A stretch of 40,000 bases of DNA from Acidobacteriota bacterium (GTDB lineage: Bacteria; Actinomycetota; Acidimicrobiia; Spongiisociales; ZC4RG35), in NCBI GenBank assembly GCA_004356805.1, contig SMXW01000028.1:1-40000 (forward strand), read 5' to 3'. Both the position numbers and the translations under genes were made by a program. Below are positions 16,316 through 25,731 of this stretch, one piece after another. Position 1 is the first letter of the stretch, and every line of letters begins with the position of its first letter. The notes beneath the pieces are model-generated. The model made no database searches. It was given only the letters and a program-made list of their open reading frames with translations, and had not been told where the DNA came from.

Positions 16316-17328
16316 GAGTCGCCGGGGTGACCGAAGTGATTGTTGGAAAGGGGATGCCTTCACCTCTGCTTCCACAACGGCCTGATCGCCGTCGCGTTGC
16401 TATTCTGACTCAGCCCGCAGCGACTTCGAAGGCTCTCGAGATCGCCAGTGCCCTGACATCCGAGGGCTTGCTGGCTGAAGTCATCGGTCTACCCGATCGC
16501 GAGGAGGCCAAGACCTTGAGTGTCGCCGAGTCCGTGTATGAGGCCTTCGCCAAGTTCGAGTTGTCCCGGAGTGACACCGTGATCGGAGTCGGTGGAGGGA
16601 CGGTCACGGACCTGGCCGGCTATGTCGCCGGTACGTGGCTGCGCGGAGTGGAAGTGGTCCACATCCCGACCACATTGCTCGGCGCAGTTGATGCTTCCAT
16701 TGGCGGCAAGACTGGCGTGAACCTTGCCGGCAAGAACCTGGTCGGTGTGATCTGGCATCCGAGGCTGGTAGTTGTGGATACCCGCGTGATGGACGAACTG
16801 CCGTCGACCCTGTTGAGCGAGGGAATGGCCGAGGCGTTCAAGACCGGTTTGGTGGGCGACGCAGAGTTGTGTTCCTTGATCGTGTCGCAAGGTCTCCATG
16901 CTCCGCTCGACGAGGTAGTGCGACGCGCCATCACGGTGAAAGCGGCCATCGTCACCCGTGACGAAAGGGAGCATGGCGAGCGCGTGTACCTGAACTATGG
17001 CCACACCATCGGACACGCCATTGAGTATGCGTCGGCTCTATCGCACGGTGAGAGCGTGAGTTTGGGGATGATCGCCGCTTCACGTGTGTCCGAGAGGATC
17101 CACGGATTCGATGGGATGGACATGGTCGTCTCGACGATTGATCGGCTGGGTCTCCCCACTTCTGTGGAGGGTGTCGACGTTGGGCGTGTGTTGGACCTCC
17201 TGCGACGTGACAAGAAGCGCGACGGAGACAGACTTCGGATGGTCCTTCTGCGAGAAATCGAAGATCCTGTGCTCGAGCACGTCGAGGAGAGTGACATCGA
17301 GATCGGCATGTCGGCCGTAGGACTTTGA
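16303..17328 (+). CDS. aroB: 3-dehydroquinate synthase
   Basis: Converts DAHP to 3-dehydroquinate in an NAD+- and metal-dependent reaction (341 aa, near the short end of the family). The NAD-binding VIGVGGGTVTDLAGYVAGTWLRG is at about residues 92-114. IPTTLLGAVDASIGGKTGVNLAGKNLVG (about 120-147) is the strongest signature. The metal ligands include Glu in the LSEGMAEAFKTGLVGD region and His in NYGHTIGHAIEY and ALSHGESVSLGM. The start is uncertain: ATG at 16303 overlaps aroK, and GTG at 16327 is the alternative, which removes eight residues. The stop overlaps an upstream in-frame extension of efp rather than its likely start. Confidence 0.95.
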   Translation: MEGLRVAGVTEVIVGKGMPSPLLPQRPDRRRVAILTQPAATSKALEIASALTSEGLLAEVIGLPDREEAKTLSVAESVYEAFAKFELSRSDTVIGVGGGTVTDLAGYVAGTWLRGVEVVHIPTTLLGAVDASIGGKTGVNLAGKNLVGVIWHPRLVVVDTRVMDELPSTLLSEGMAEAFKTGLVGDAELCSLIVSQGLHAPLDEVVRRAITVKAAIVTRDEREHGERVYLNYGHTIGHAIEYASALSHGESVSLGMIAASRVSERIHGFDGMDMVVSTIDRLGLPTSVEGVDVGRVLDLLRRDKKRDGDRLRMVLLREIEDPVLEHVEESDIEIGMSAVGL

Positions 17329-17366
17329 GCCAGGTACCGTCTCCGACGCCATCCCAGGAAGCGCAA

Positions 17367-17924
17367 ATGATCAGCACAAACGATGTCAGGCCCGGTATGG
17401 CGATGGAACTCGACGACGGGCTCTTCTCGATCGTCGAGTACCAGCACGTCAAACCCGGAAAGGGGAAGGCTTTCGTCCGGATGAAGCTCAAGAAGCTCGA
17501 CACCGGTCAAGTCATCGATCGCACATTCAGGGCCGACGAGGACGTGCAGCAGGCGATCATCGATCGAAGTGAGCACCAGTACCTGTATTCAGACGACCTC
17601 GGATTCCACTTCATGAATCTCTCTGACTACGGACAGATCGTGCTGCCACCCGATGACGTCGCCGAAGCCGCCAAGTACCTCGTTGATGGGATGACCGTCA
17701 GCCTGAGTATGTACAAGGAGACAGCTATCGGCGTCGAAATGCCGGCCTCGGTCGAACTCGAAGTGACATACGCCGAGCCGGGGGCAAAGGGTGACACCCG
17801 GACGGGTGCAACGAAGACGGTCACGCTTGAGACCGGGATCACCGTCCAGGTCCCCCTCTTTGTCGAGCAAGGCGAGAGGGTAAAGGTCGACACAAGGAGC
17901 GGGGAGTACCTGACAAGGGCATGA
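17367..17924 (+). CDS. efp: Translation elongation factor P
   Basis: EF-P relieves ribosome stalling at polyproline stretches (185 aa). It has the three beta-barrel domains of the family: a KOW-like N-terminal domain with the tip loop KPGKGKAF (Lys32 at the tip), an OB domain, and a C-terminal domain beginning near GVEMPASVELEVTYAEPGAKGDT, which is the EF-P signature. I chose the ATG at 17367 because AGGAAG lies 5 nt upstream (17356-17361) and the protein then begins MISTNDVRPG as expected. An ATG-less extension back to 17325 overlaps aroB. Neither an EpmA/EpmB modification system nor its genes are visible here. The TGA overlaps the nusB start (ATGA). Confidence 0.96.
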   Translation: MISTNDVRPGMAMELDDGLFSIVEYQHVKPGKGKAFVRMKLKKLDTGQVIDRTFRADEDVQQAIIDRSEHQYLYSDDLGFHFMNLSDYGQIVLPPDDVAEAAKYLVDGMTVSLSMYKETAIGVEMPASVELEVTYAEPGAKGDTRTGATKTVTLETGITVQVPLFVEQGERVKVDTRSGEYLTRA

Positions 17925-18469
17925 TCAAAGCGTCCGAGTCGATCATGATCCCTGCTCGCGTTTCAGTCAGAGACCTCGCGGATGCGATCAAGAAGGAAGT
18001 CGGCGAAGTCCAGTCTGTGCTGACCGCTCGCAACGAACCCAACGGTCCGGGCGAACTACTCGGGGCCGATCTCGCCGTCGCCGCGGCCGGTGTCCTGGGT
18101 GTGGAGGTGGTGATCGAGCCCAGAGACCTGGCCCTGGAGCTCCTCTATGAGCGTGAGACCCGCGGCGAGACGGGAGACTATCCAGAGGGCAGAGTCGGGC
18201 GGCTTGTCGAGGGGGTGATCGAGAATCTGGATGATCTCGATGTCCAAATCGAATCGGTGTCCGAGCACTGGAGTGTCGCAAGGATGCCTCTTGTCGATCG
18301 CAACATCATCCGCTTGGGACTCTTCGAATTGCAGAGCGGCCCGGAGCCTTCGACCGCGGTCATTGTCTCAGAGGCCGTTCGTCTGGCGCAGGTCTATTCG
18401 ACCGAGAAGTCTGGCTCTTTTGTCAACGGCGTGCTGGCGACCCTGGCAAGGTCGGTTCGTGACGAATGA
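17921..18469 (+). CDS. nusB: Transcription antitermination factor NusB with an N-terminal IF2_N-like domain
   Basis: A 182-aa protein whose C-terminal part (about residues 67-182) is NusB: RDLALELLYERETRG, VIENLDDLDVQIESVSEHW, LVDRNIIRLGLFEL, AVIVSEAVRLAQVYSTEKSGSFVNGVLATLAR. NusB binds boxA RNA with S10 in rRNA antitermination. The N-terminal ~57 residues (10-66) are extra. They read PARVSVRDLADAIKKEVGE, then ADLAVAAAGVLGVEVVIEP, and align well by eye with the IF2 N-terminal helical domain that precedes the IF2 G domain. The NusB part is also shortened after the first helix, lacking about 25 residues usual there. ATG 17921 overlaps the efp stop (ATGA), so the fused N-terminus belongs to the translated product. 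A start inside (GTG in the NusB part) is possible but less natural. Confidence 0.85.
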   Translation: MIKASESIMIPARVSVRDLADAIKKEVGEVQSVLTARNEPNGPGELLGADLAVAAAGVLGVEVVIEPRDLALELLYERETRGETGDYPEGRVGRLVEGVIENLDDLDVQIESVSEHWSVARMPLVDRNIIRLGLFELQSGPEPSTAVIVSEAVRLAQVYSTEKSGSFVNGVLATLARSVRDE

Positions 18470-18540
18470 GCTAGCGGGCCGTCTTGCACATGATCCACAC
18501 CATTTTGTCCGACAGACCACCAGACGGGCATCCGCCAAGT

Positions 18541-18546
18541 TATGGT
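18541..18546 (+). promoter_or_regulatory. Candidate -10 element of the pyr operon promoter
   Basis: TATGGT fits TANNNT and would place the transcription start near 18552-18553, just before the PyrR-binding hairpin. The same hexamer TATGGT occurs upstream of mihF. No convincing -35 lies at 17 bp. Confidence 0.35.
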
Positions 18547-18555
18547 CGTCTCCAA

Positions 18556-18587
18556 CCTTTAAGGACGGTCCAGCGAGGCCGGAAAGG
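18556..18587 (+). ncRNA. PyrR-binding RNA hairpin
   Basis: The RNA folds as a lower stem CCUUU/AAAGG (18556-18560 with 18583-18587), an internal loop, and an upper stem CGG/CCG (18566-18568 with 18579-18581). The conserved loop is UCCAGCGAGG, which matches the known PyrR recognition loop (UCCAGAGAGG in Bacillus) with one change. With UMP bound, PyrR is expected to hold this hairpin and lower expression of the pyr genes when pyrimidines are plentiful. Its position directly upstream of pyrR supports the call. Confidence 0.85.
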
Positions 18588-18594
18588 AAAACCA

Positions 18595-18626
18595 TGGGGA
18601 ACTCCCCACTGCGACCTGAGGCTCAG
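18595..18626 (+). promoter_or_regulatory. Hairpins that may sequester the pyrR ribosome-binding region
   Basis: TGGGG (18595-18599) pairs with CCCCA (18604-18608) over a 4-nt loop. CTGAG and CTCAG (18616-18620 and 18622-18626) are a second inverted repeat enclosing the only purine-rich bases near the pyrR start. The lack of a T-run suggests control of translation rather than termination. That mechanism is inferred, not shown. Confidence 0.4.
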
Positions 18627-18628
18627 AG

Positions 18629-19162
18629 ATGCCACAGGTGATGACAGGCGAAGACATTCACCGGGCGCTACGCCGCATCTCCCATGAGATTCTGGAGACT
18701 CATCGCGGCGCCGACGAGATAGTGGTCATTGGCGTTCACACACGTGGGGTCCATCTTGCTCGGGAACTGGCAGAAACCATCGGAGTGTTCGAGAGCTGCG
18801 TTGTCCCCATCGGCGAGCTTGATATTGGTCTCTATCGCGACGACAGGAATTCACGCCCGGATATCGAACCCAAAGCCACCCACATACCCTGCGGGATAGA
18901 TGGCCGAAGCGTCGTCATTGTCGATGATGTTCTCTATACCGGCCGCACCATCCGAGCTGCCCTCGACGCACTCACCGACGTTGGCCGGGCTGTGTCGACA
19001 GAGTTGGCCGTCCTGGTCGATCGTGGCCATCGGGAACTTCCGATTCGGGCCGACTATGTGGGCAAGAACCTGCCCACCGCAAGAGACGAGACGGTGAGAG
19101 TGCGGGTTCACGACATCGACGGCCAAGAGGGTGTTTGGATCGAAAGGACAGCCTTGGCTTGA
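18629..19162 (+). CDS. pyrR: PyrR: pyrimidine operon regulator / uracil phosphoribosyltransferase
   Basis: A 177-aa PRT-fold protein that binds pyr leader RNA in a UMP-dependent way and often has uracil phosphoribosyltransferase activity. VIGVHTRGVHLARELAETI (about 33-51) and PIGELDIGLYRDD (about 60-72) are characteristic. The PRPP loop SVVIVDDVLYTGRTIRAAL is at about 94-112. The PyrR-binding RNA immediately upstream makes an autoregulatory role very likely. The ATG at 18629 matches the family N-terminus. The stop overlaps the TTG start of pyrB. Confidence 0.96.
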   Translation: MPQVMTGEDIHRALRRISHEILETHRGADEIVVIGVHTRGVHLARELAETIGVFESCVVPIGELDIGLYRDDRNSRPDIEPKATHIPCGIDGRSVVIVDDVLYTGRTIRAALDALTDVGRAVSTELAVLVDRGHRELPIRADYVGKNLPTARDETVRVRVHDIDGQEGVWIERTALA

Positions 19163-20055
19163 AGACTCTGACGACGCTGCGTGGCCTGAGCCGATTGGAG
19201 CTCAATGAGTTGATCGAGTCTGCACTGGTACACGCGGACCAGGCTGAGAGCAATGAGGCGCCCGGTGACGAGTTGTCCGGTCGGGCGGTGGCAATGATGT
19301 TCTTTGAGTCCTCCACCCGCACTCGCCTCTCGTTCGAACTCGCCACCAAGCGTCTCGGAGCCGACCTGATGACCTTTGATCCGGGTACCGCCTCGACAGA
19401 GAAGGGGGAGTCTCTGAGAGACACGGCTCTGACAGTCACCGCAATGGGCGCAGACATCCTCGTGGTCAGGCATTCCGAGGCCGGGGTTCCGGATGCCATA
19501 CACGACTGGACTGGGGTGCCGGTAGTGAACGCCGGTGATGGGACTCATGAACATCCAACACAAGCGCTTCTCGATGCGGTGACGCTTCATCGACGCTTCG
19601 GGTCGCTCGCAGGCCTGCGCATGGGCATTGTTGGGGATATCCGGCACAGTCGAGTCGCGGGAAGCCTGTTTCATGCCATGCCGGTTCTTGGCGTCGAATC
19701 CATGCTGATCGGCCCCGAGTCCCTTCTTCCCGAAAACGAACCAGCCGGCTTTGAGATGTCCACCGACCTGGACAGCCATCTCGGTGACTTGGACATTGTG
19801 TATTTACTGAGAGTCCAGCGGGAAAGAGGCACCCGGATCCCTGACGACTACATCGAGCGGTTTCGGATTGACTCGAAAAGGGCAGCCGCCATGAAACCGG
19901 AGGCCGTAGTGATGCACCCTGGTCCAATGAATCGTGACGTCGAGATAACCGGAGATGTTGCCGATGGGCCCCGTTCGCTGATTCTGAGCCAGGTGGCCAA
20001 CGGCGTCCCGACTCGGATGGCTGTGCTGGCAGCGCTCAGGGATGGACTCTCATGA
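19159..20055 (+). CDS. pyrB: Aspartate carbamoyltransferase catalytic subunit
   Basis: Condenses carbamoyl phosphate and aspartate, the committed pyrimidine step (298 aa). The carbamoyl-phosphate motif FFESSTRTRLSFE is at about residues 44-56. STEKGESLRDT, HPTQALLD and HPGPMNRDVEI are also present. The likely start is TTG at 19159, overlapping the pyrR stop, with AGGA about 10 nt upstream. An earlier in-frame TTG at 19135 would add eight residues lying inside pyrR. No pyrI regulatory subunit gene is adjacent, so control is probably through PyrR. ATGA overlap with pyrC. Confidence 0.95.
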   Translation: MKTLTTLRGLSRLELNELIESALVHADQAESNEAPGDELSGRAVAMMFFESSTRTRLSFELATKRLGADLMTFDPGTASTEKGESLRDTALTVTAMGADILVVRHSEAGVPDAIHDWTGVPVVNAGDGTHEHPTQALLDAVTLHRRFGSLAGLRMGIVGDIRHSRVAGSLFHAMPVLGVESMLIGPESLLPENEPAGFEMSTDLDSHLGDLDIVYLLRVQRERGTRIPDDYIERFRIDSKRAAAMKPEAVVMHPGPMNRDVEITGDVADGPRSLILSQVANGVPTRMAVLAALRDGLS

Positions 20056-21332
20056 TTCTGATCAGGGGGGGCAGCGTGTTCTCGGCCAGCACCTCGTCGA
20101 AAGGGGGTTTCGAGGTCAAAGACGTGTTGATCGACGGCGATCGAATCGCAGCGGTGGGACGCGTTCATGTCGACGAGGTCAGTGACGTCGTGGATGCTTC
20201 CGGGTGTCTGGTCGGTCCTGGATTTGTGGATATGCACACCCATCTCCGCGAACCGGGCCACACCTGGAAGGAAGACATCGCCTCAGGGTCCGCAGCGGCT
20301 GCTGCCGGCGGTTTCACGGCTGTCGTGGCCATGCCGAACACCGATCCACCGATCGACGAGGCGAATATTGTTGAAGAAGTGATACGCCGTGGAGCCGAGG
20401 TCGGTCTGGTGGAGGTATCAGTAGCCGGCGCGATGACGCAAGGCCGTGCCGGTGTGGTTCCGTCCGACATCGAGGGTCTCTACGAGTGCGGGGTGAGGAT
20501 CTTCACCGACGACGGGGACTGTGTCGAGGACGTTGACGTTCTCCTTTCGGTCATGATGCGGATAGCTGCTCTCCCTGGCGCCGTCGTCTCCCAGCATGCC
20601 GAGGATGCGGCGATGACCGTCGACGGGCATATGCACGAGGGGTCGATGTCGGCCCGGTTGGATGTCGGTGGGCTTCCTGCAGAAGCGGAAATCGAGGTGG
20701 TTGGACGTGACCTCGACCTGGTCCGTGAGACCGGAGCCAGTTATCACTGTCAACACGTGTCAGCAGCGGGAACGGTCGAATTGATCCGGCACGCCAAGGC
20801 CGAAGGCCTGCCAATCACGGCGGAAGTCACGCCACACCATCTCTCGTTTGATGACACATCGCTGGCGGATCTCGATACCGACTTCAAGATGTATCCACCC
20901 CTTCGGTCGGGTGACGACCGAAGGGTATTGAGGGAGGCACTAAACGACGGGACGATCGATGTGGTGGCCACCGACCACGCACCCCACTTGCCCGAAGAGA
21001 AGTCCACATTGTTCGGGGAGGCGCCACGGGGGGTCATCGGTCTCGAAACGGCCGCCGCCGTCGTGTCGGGAGTCGTCGACGATCCGGCACGCATGTTTCA
21101 ATCGCTGAGTCTCAATCCAGCTTCGATCGCCTCCCTCAAAGACCAAGGTCGGCCAATTGCTGTTGGAGAGCGGGCGAACATCGTCGTTTTCGATCCTCGA
21201 CACGAATGGACACCTGACAGATTCGTATCCCGATCATCGAACAGTCCTTACAAGGGTCATCCTCTGAAGGGGCGTCCGCTGCTCACAGTGCACAACGGGA
21301 GGATCGTTTACAGCCTGGTTGGAGCCGCATGA
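20052..21332 (+). CDS. pyrC: Dihydroorotase (class I)
   Basis: Cyclises carbamoyl aspartate to dihydroorotate (426 aa). The metal-binding DMHTHLREPGHTWKED is at about residues 58-73. Other ligands and signatures are FTAVVAMPNTDPP, HCQHVSAAGT, EVTPHHLSFDD and DVVATDHAPHLPEEK. This pattern is class I dihydroorotase (long form), the type usually found beside pyrB in Gram-positive bacteria. Catalytic residues look intact, so it is not one of the inactive pyrB-associated forms. It overlaps pyrB and carA by 4 bases each. Confidence 0.96.
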   Translation: MILIRGGSVFSASTSSKGGFEVKDVLIDGDRIAAVGRVHVDEVSDVVDASGCLVGPGFVDMHTHLREPGHTWKEDIASGSAAAAAGGFTAVVAMPNTDPPIDEANIVEEVIRRGAEVGLVEVSVAGAMTQGRAGVVPSDIEGLYECGVRIFTDDGDCVEDVDVLLSVMMRIAALPGAVVSQHAEDAAMTVDGHMHEGSMSARLDVGGLPAEAEIEVVGRDLDLVRETGASYHCQHVSAAGTVELIRHAKAEGLPITAEVTPHHLSFDDTSLADLDTDFKMYPPLRSGDDRRVLREALNDGTIDVVATDHAPHLPEEKSTLFGEAPRGVIGLETAAAVVSGVVDDPARMFQSLSLNPASIASLKDQGRPIAVGERANIVVFDPRHEWTPDRFVSRSSNSPYKGHPLKGRPLLTVHNGRIVYSLVGAA

Positions 21333-22492
21333 GAGAAAAGGTGCCGGCACTTCTGGCGACGGCAGACGGAACGGTGTTCCGGGGAAACTCGGTTGGCGGA
21401 CCCGGTGTCGCCAGCGGAGAGGCTGTCTTCAACACCTCGATGACGGGCTACCAGGAGATCCTGACCGACCCTTCATACGCGGGGCAGATTGTTGTGATGA
21501 CCTATCCCCATATTGGCAACTACGGCGTTGTCGAGTTCGATGCCCAGTCTTCGGGCCCGGCCGTCTCCGGATTCATCATGCGATCACTCTCGCGAAGGGA
21601 ATCAAGTTGGAGGTCGGAGGGCAGCCTCGCCGACTACCTCTTGCGTCATGATGTGGTTGCCGTGAGTGAGGTCGACACCCGTCGGCTCACCCGACACATA
21701 CGAGATCGAGGTGCCATGCCGATTGCCATGGGCTCGGATGTGTCCGAAACCGAGCTGATAGACATCGCCGCGGACACTCCGACCATGGCTGGCCAGGACC
21801 TCGCTTCCTCGGTCACCACGCGTGAGCCGTACCGGCTCGATGCTGAAGGAGACGCACAGGGTCTTGTGGTGGCCATTGACCTTGGCCTGAAGAGGGAGAT
21901 CCTTCGCAATCTGACAGGCCGCGGGTTCGAGGTTGTCGTCGTTCCAGCGGCGACAGATGCCGAGACGATCCTCGGGATGTCGCCCAGCGGAGTCTTCGTT
22001 TCCAACGGACCCGGTGACCCGGAGCCTCTGACAGCCACAACCAAGTCTCTACGAGACTTGCTAGGCCAACGGCCTCTGTTTGGTATATGCCTCGGTCATC
22101 AAGTTCTCGGGCTTGCCGTCGGCGCCTCCACCTTCAAGCTCCCATTTGGCCATCATGGGGGAAATCATCCCGTCCGGCGCCTGGATGACAACCGTGTGTA
22201 TATCACCACCCAGAATCACGGTTTTGCCGTCGATTTGTGGTCTTTGAGCGACGACGACCAACCCGACAGGGGAGAACTGGTCGGACGAAACCTTCTGCCC
22301 GAGGTGGTTGAGACACCTTTCGGCCGTATGCGCCCATCACACCAGAATCTCAACGACGGCACGTTGGAGGGAATGGTTCTAGAGGAGATCCCCGCTTTCT
22401 CCGTCCAATACCACCCTGAAGGAGCTCCTGGCCCCAGCGACGCCGGAGGATTGTTCGATGACTTCGTCCGATTGATGGACGAGGCCGGCTGA
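21329..22492 (+). CDS. carA: Carbamoyl-phosphate synthase small (glutaminase) subunit
   Basis: Hydrolyses glutamine and passes ammonia to CarB (387 aa). The N-terminal CPSase domain shows [11 protein letters not shown] and [22 protein letters not shown]. The class I amidotransferase domain has the nucleophile Cys in [15 protein letters not shown] (about residue 253) and the catalytic His/Glu in [14 protein letters not shown] (about 363). The start ATG overlaps pyrC (ATGA), and the stop overlaps the carB ATG by one base. Confidence 0.96.
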   Translation: MREKVPALLATADGTVFRGNSVGGPGVASGEAVFNTSMTGYQEILTDPSYAGQIVVMTYPHIGNYGVVEFDAQSSGPAVSGFIMRSLSRRESSWRSEGSLADYLLRHDVVAVSEVDTRRLTRHIRDRGAMPIAMGSDVSETELIDIAADTPTMAGQDLASSVTTREPYRLDAEGDAQGLVVAIDLGLKREILRNLTGRGFEVVVVPAATDAETILGMSPSGVFVSNGPGDPEPLTATTKSLRDLLGQRPLFGICLGHQVLGLAVGASTFKLPFGHHGGNHPVRRLDDNRVYITTQNHGFAVDLWSLSDDDQPDRGELVGRNLLPEVVETPFGRMRPSHQNLNDGTLEGMVLEEIPAFSVQYHPEGAPGPSDAGGLFDDFVRLMDEAG

Positions 22493-25400
22493 TGCCGCCT
22501 CGTCGCGACATCAGGTCGATCCTTGTGATCGGCTCCGGACCGATCGTGATCGGTCAGGGGTGCGAATTCGACTATTCCGGCACGCAGGCGGCCAAGGCAC
22601 TCATGGCCGAGGGCTACCGGGTCATACTCGTCAACTCGAATCCTGCGACGATCATGACCGACCCCGAGTTCGCCGACGCCACATACATCGAACCGATTAC
22701 ACCCGAGGTTGTGGCCGAAGTGATCGCCCGGGAACGTCCGGACGCACTACTTCCGACCCTTGGCGGGCAAACGGCATTAAACGTCTCGACCGAACTAGCC
22801 CGTAGTGGGATCCTCGAGCGTTACGGGGTCGAAATGATTGGCGCCGGGCTCCAAGCAATCACCAAGGCCGAGGATCGGGGGAAATTCAAGGAAACAATGG
22901 AGACGGTGGGTCTCGAGGTGCCCCGGGCCGGATATGCCAAATCGATGGCGGAGGCGTTGAACATCGCCAAGGACGTCGGCTACCCGGTGATGGTGCGCCC
23001 GTCTTTCATCCTCGGGGGTAGAGGCACTGGAATCGCCGACACGGAAGAGGAGTTACTCGACATCGCCAAGGACGGGCTTGCGACCTCACCGGTCGGAAAG
23101 ATCCTTGTCGAGGAGTCGGTTCTGGGGTGGAAGGAGTACGAGCTGGAAATCATGCGCGACGGCGTCGGTAACGCGGTGATCGTTTGCTCGATCGAGAACT
23201 TCGATCCCATGGGCGTTCACACCGGAGATTCGATCACGGTGGCTCCGATTCAGACCCTGTCCGATCGCGAATACCAGGAGATGCGGGTCGACGGGATCAA
23301 GGTTTTGCAGGCCATAGGTGTTGAAACCGGTGGCTCCAATGTGCAGTTCGCAGTTGACCCAGAGACGGGGCGGCGGCTTGTCATCGAGATGAATCCCCGT
23401 GTGAGCAGATCATCCGCCCTCGCCTCCAAGGCGACCGGGTTTCCCATCGCCAAGCTCGCCGCACTGTTAGCCGTCGGTTACGCGCTCGACGAGGTCACCA
23501 ATGACATCACGGGAGCGACTCCCGCCTCATTCGAGCCCGCGCTCGACTATGTCGTCGTGAAGGTCCCCAGATTCGACTTTGCCAAGTTCCCGTCGGCTCC
23601 AACGAGGCTGGGCACGTCAATGCGGAGTGTTGGTGAGGCAATGGCGATAGGTCGGACCTTCCCGGAGGCTCTGCAGAAGGCTCTTCGAAGCCTCGAGAAT
23701 GGACGAGCTGGACTCAATGCTGATGCGCTGGAGGACCGGGTCATCTCGCTCGATCACGACGAACTTGCCGAGGCGGTGAAGGTGCCAACGCCGGATCGGG
23801 TCTTTGCCATGGGTGAGGCGTTGCGCCGGGGATGGACGGTCGATGATGTAGCGCACCTATCGAAGGTCGATCCCTGGTTTGTCGACCAGATGAGCGAGAT
23901 CGTCGAGGTCCGGGAGGAGCTCGAAACCTCCACCGATGTTGCCGTTTTGCTAGAGGCGAAGCGGTATGGCTTCTCCGATCGTCAGATCGCCCATCTATGG
24001 GATCGTGAAGAGATAGACGTGCGGAAACTGCGAAGCTCAGTTGGCATTGTGCGCACGTTCAAGACTGTGGACACCTGTGCGGCTGAGTTTGAGGCGCTGA
24101 CTCCGTACATGTACGGCACCTTTGAAGAAGAGAGTGAAGTCAGGCCCTCCGAAAAGCCGCGTGTCTTGGTGCTCGGCTCCGGGCCCAACCGCATCGGTCA
24201 GGGGATCGAGTTCGACTACTGCTGCGTTCATGCCAGTTTTGCGTTGCGCGACGCGGGCTACGAGACGGTCATGATCAACTGCAATCCCGAAACGGTCTCA
24301 ACCGATTACGACACTTCTGATCGTCTGTACTTCGAGCCCCTGACGACAGAAGACGTTCTCGCCGTCATTGACGTCGAGAAACCGGACGCGGTGATTGTTC
24401 AACTGGGAGGCCAAACGCCTCTCAACCTGGCGGAGGAACTCGCTGATGCGGGAGTCGTCATTGCCGGGACGTCGCCGGCTTCAATCGCTCTTGCCGAAGA
24501 CCGGGAGCAGTTTGCCGAGATCTGTCGCAATCTCGGTCTCAAACAGCCGCCGGCCGGCTCGGCAACATCTGCTGCCGAGGCCGATGACGTCGTAGATCAG
24601 ATTGGCCTGCCGGTCATGGTTCGGCCCTCGTTTGTTCTCGGGGGGCGCAAGATGAAGGTGATTTACAGTTCGGAGGAGTTGGGCACTTATGTGAGGGAGA
24701 TCTACGGGGAGGGTGACCCCGAAGTCGTCTCCAATCCAATACTGATCGACCGTTTCTTGGAATCTGCGGTCGAGATAGACGTCGATGCGGTTTTCGACGG
24801 CCATGAGCTTCTCGTGGGAGGAGTCATGGAGCATGTCGAGGAGGCTGGAATCCACTCCGGCGACTCCAGCTGTGTCACTCCGCCTCCGACCCTTTCGGAC
24901 GAGGCCAGCAAGGAGATACTCAGGGCGACGAGGGAGTTGGCAGCTGCTCTCGCAGTCCAAGGCCTCATCAACATCCAGTTCGCGGTCAAGGGTGATGACG
25001 TGTATGTCCTCGAGGTGAATCCCCGGGGAAGTCGAACCGTCCCTTTCATCTCGAAGGCGAAGGGTATTCCGCTCGCCCGTATCGCTGCCAGGGTCATGAT
25101 GGGTTCCAGAATCGAGGAGCTTCGGTCCGAGGGCCTGATCCCGGAGGAGCGTGGTGGCTCCGAGTTTGTCGCGGTGAAAGAGGCCGTTCTCCCGTGGGAC
25201 CGATTTCCTGAAGAGGATTCGGTACTCGGTCCCGAGATGAAGTCGACGGGTGAAGTGATGGGGATAGGCTCCGATGTGGGTGTCGCCTACGGCAAGGCTT
25301 TGCTCGGTGCCGGCCACGTACTGGCGGATCGGGGGCGGGTGTTCCTTTCGTTCGCCGATCGAGACAAGCCGATGGGTCTTGCCGTGGCTCAGGCCTTCAC

Positions 25401-25731
25401 CTTGCTCGGTTTTGATCTGGTGGCCACCAAGGGCACAGCGCGCTTTCTCCACCATCATGCGATCGAAGCCGAAGCGGTGAACAAGATAGGCGAGGGCCAC
25501 CGGGACATAGGCGAGAGGCTCGAGAACGGTGAAGTCCAATTGGTTGTGAACACGCCACGCGGAGGGAGGGCCCGGTCAGACGGAAGCAAGATCCGTCAGT
25601 CTGCCCGGCGGCACGCTGTTCCATGCGTTACCACCATCCAGGGTGGCCTGGCGGTGGCCCGGAGTCTGCGGGCGGGGCCGGGAGCAATCAACCGTCCGAG
25701 GAGCTTGCAGGAATGGCATCGCGGTCGCTAG
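22492..25731 (+). CDS. carB: Carbamoyl-phosphate synthase large subunit
   Basis: Makes carbamoyl phosphate from bicarbonate, ammonia and two ATP for pyrimidine and arginine synthesis (1079 aa). Two homologous ATP-grasp halves are visible. The first begins [21 protein letters not shown] and has [16 protein letters not shown]. The second begins [20 protein letters not shown] near residue 560 and has [17 protein letters not shown]. Substrate-binding stretches [19 protein letters not shown] and [19 protein letters not shown] confirm both. The last ~140 residues form the MGS-like allosteric domain ([12 protein letters not shown]). The 3' end overlaps pyrD by about 19 bases. Confidence 0.97.
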   Translation: MPPRRDIRSILVIGSGPIVIGQGCEFDYSGTQAAKALMAEGYRVILVNSNPATIMTDPEFADATYIEPITPEVVAEVIARERPDALLPTLGGQTALNVSTELARSGILERYGVEMIGAGLQAITKAEDRGKFKETMETVGLEVPRAGYAKSMAEALNIAKDVGYPVMVRPSFILGGRGTGIADTEEELLDIAKDGLATSPVGKILVEESVLGWKEYELEIMRDGVGNAVIVCSIENFDPMGVHTGDSITVAPIQTLSDREYQEMRVDGIKVLQAIGVETGGSNVQFAVDPETGRRLVIEMNPRVSRSSALASKATGFPIAKLAALLAVGYALDEVTNDITGATPASFEPALDYVVVKVPRFDFAKFPSAPTRLGTSMRSVGEAMAIGRTFPEALQKALRSLENGRAGLNADALEDRVISLDHDELAEAVKVPTPDRVFAMGEALRRGWTVDDVAHLSKVDPWFVDQMSEIVEVREELETSTDVAVLLEAKRYGFSDRQIAHLWDREEIDVRKLRSSVGIVRTFKTVDTCAAEFEALTPYMYGTFEEESEVRPSEKPRVLVLGSGPNRIGQGIEFDYCCVHASFALRDAGYETVMINCNPETVSTDYDTSDRLYFEPLTTEDVLAVIDVEKPDAVIVQLGGQTPLNLAEELADAGVVIAGTSPASIALAEDREQFAEICRNLGLKQPPAGSATSAAEADDVVDQIGLPVMVRPSFVLGGRKMKVIYSSEELGTYVREIYGEGDPEVVSNPILIDRFLESAVEIDVDAVFDGHELLVGGVMEHVEEAGIHSGDSSCVTPPPTLSDEASKEILRATRELAAALAVQGLINIQFAVKGDDVYVLEVNPRGSRTVPFISKAKGIPLARIAARVMMGSRIEELRSEGLIPEERGGSEFVAVKEAVLPWDRFPEEDSVLGPEMKSTGEVMGIGSDVGVAYGKALLGAGHVLADRGRVFLSFADRDKPMGLAVAQAFTLLGFDLVATKGTARFLHHHAIEAEAVNKIGEGHRDIGERLENGEVQLVVNTPRGGRARSDGSKIRQSARRHAVPCVTTIQGGLAVARSLRAGPGAINRPRSLQEWHRGR

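Larger units (their letters stand above)
18470..18628 (+). promoter_or_regulatory. pyrR operon leader region
   Basis: This 159-base gap separates nusB from pyrR. It contains a candidate -10 (TATGGT, 18541-18546), a PyrR-binding hairpin right after the expected transcription start, a TGGGG-AACT-CCCCA hairpin (18595-18608) and an inverted repeat CTGAG-G-CTCAG (18616-18626) just before the ATG. No T-run follows any hairpin, so transcription attenuation of the Bacillus kind is not supported. Control of translation initiation, as proposed for mycobacterial pyrR, fits better. Confidence 0.6.

Noticed and set aside
24481..25539. Long open frame of 352 codons on the minus strand
   Set aside because: It is antisense to carB, which is fully supported; the translation has no recognisable domain and is typical of a shadow frame in GC-rich DNA.
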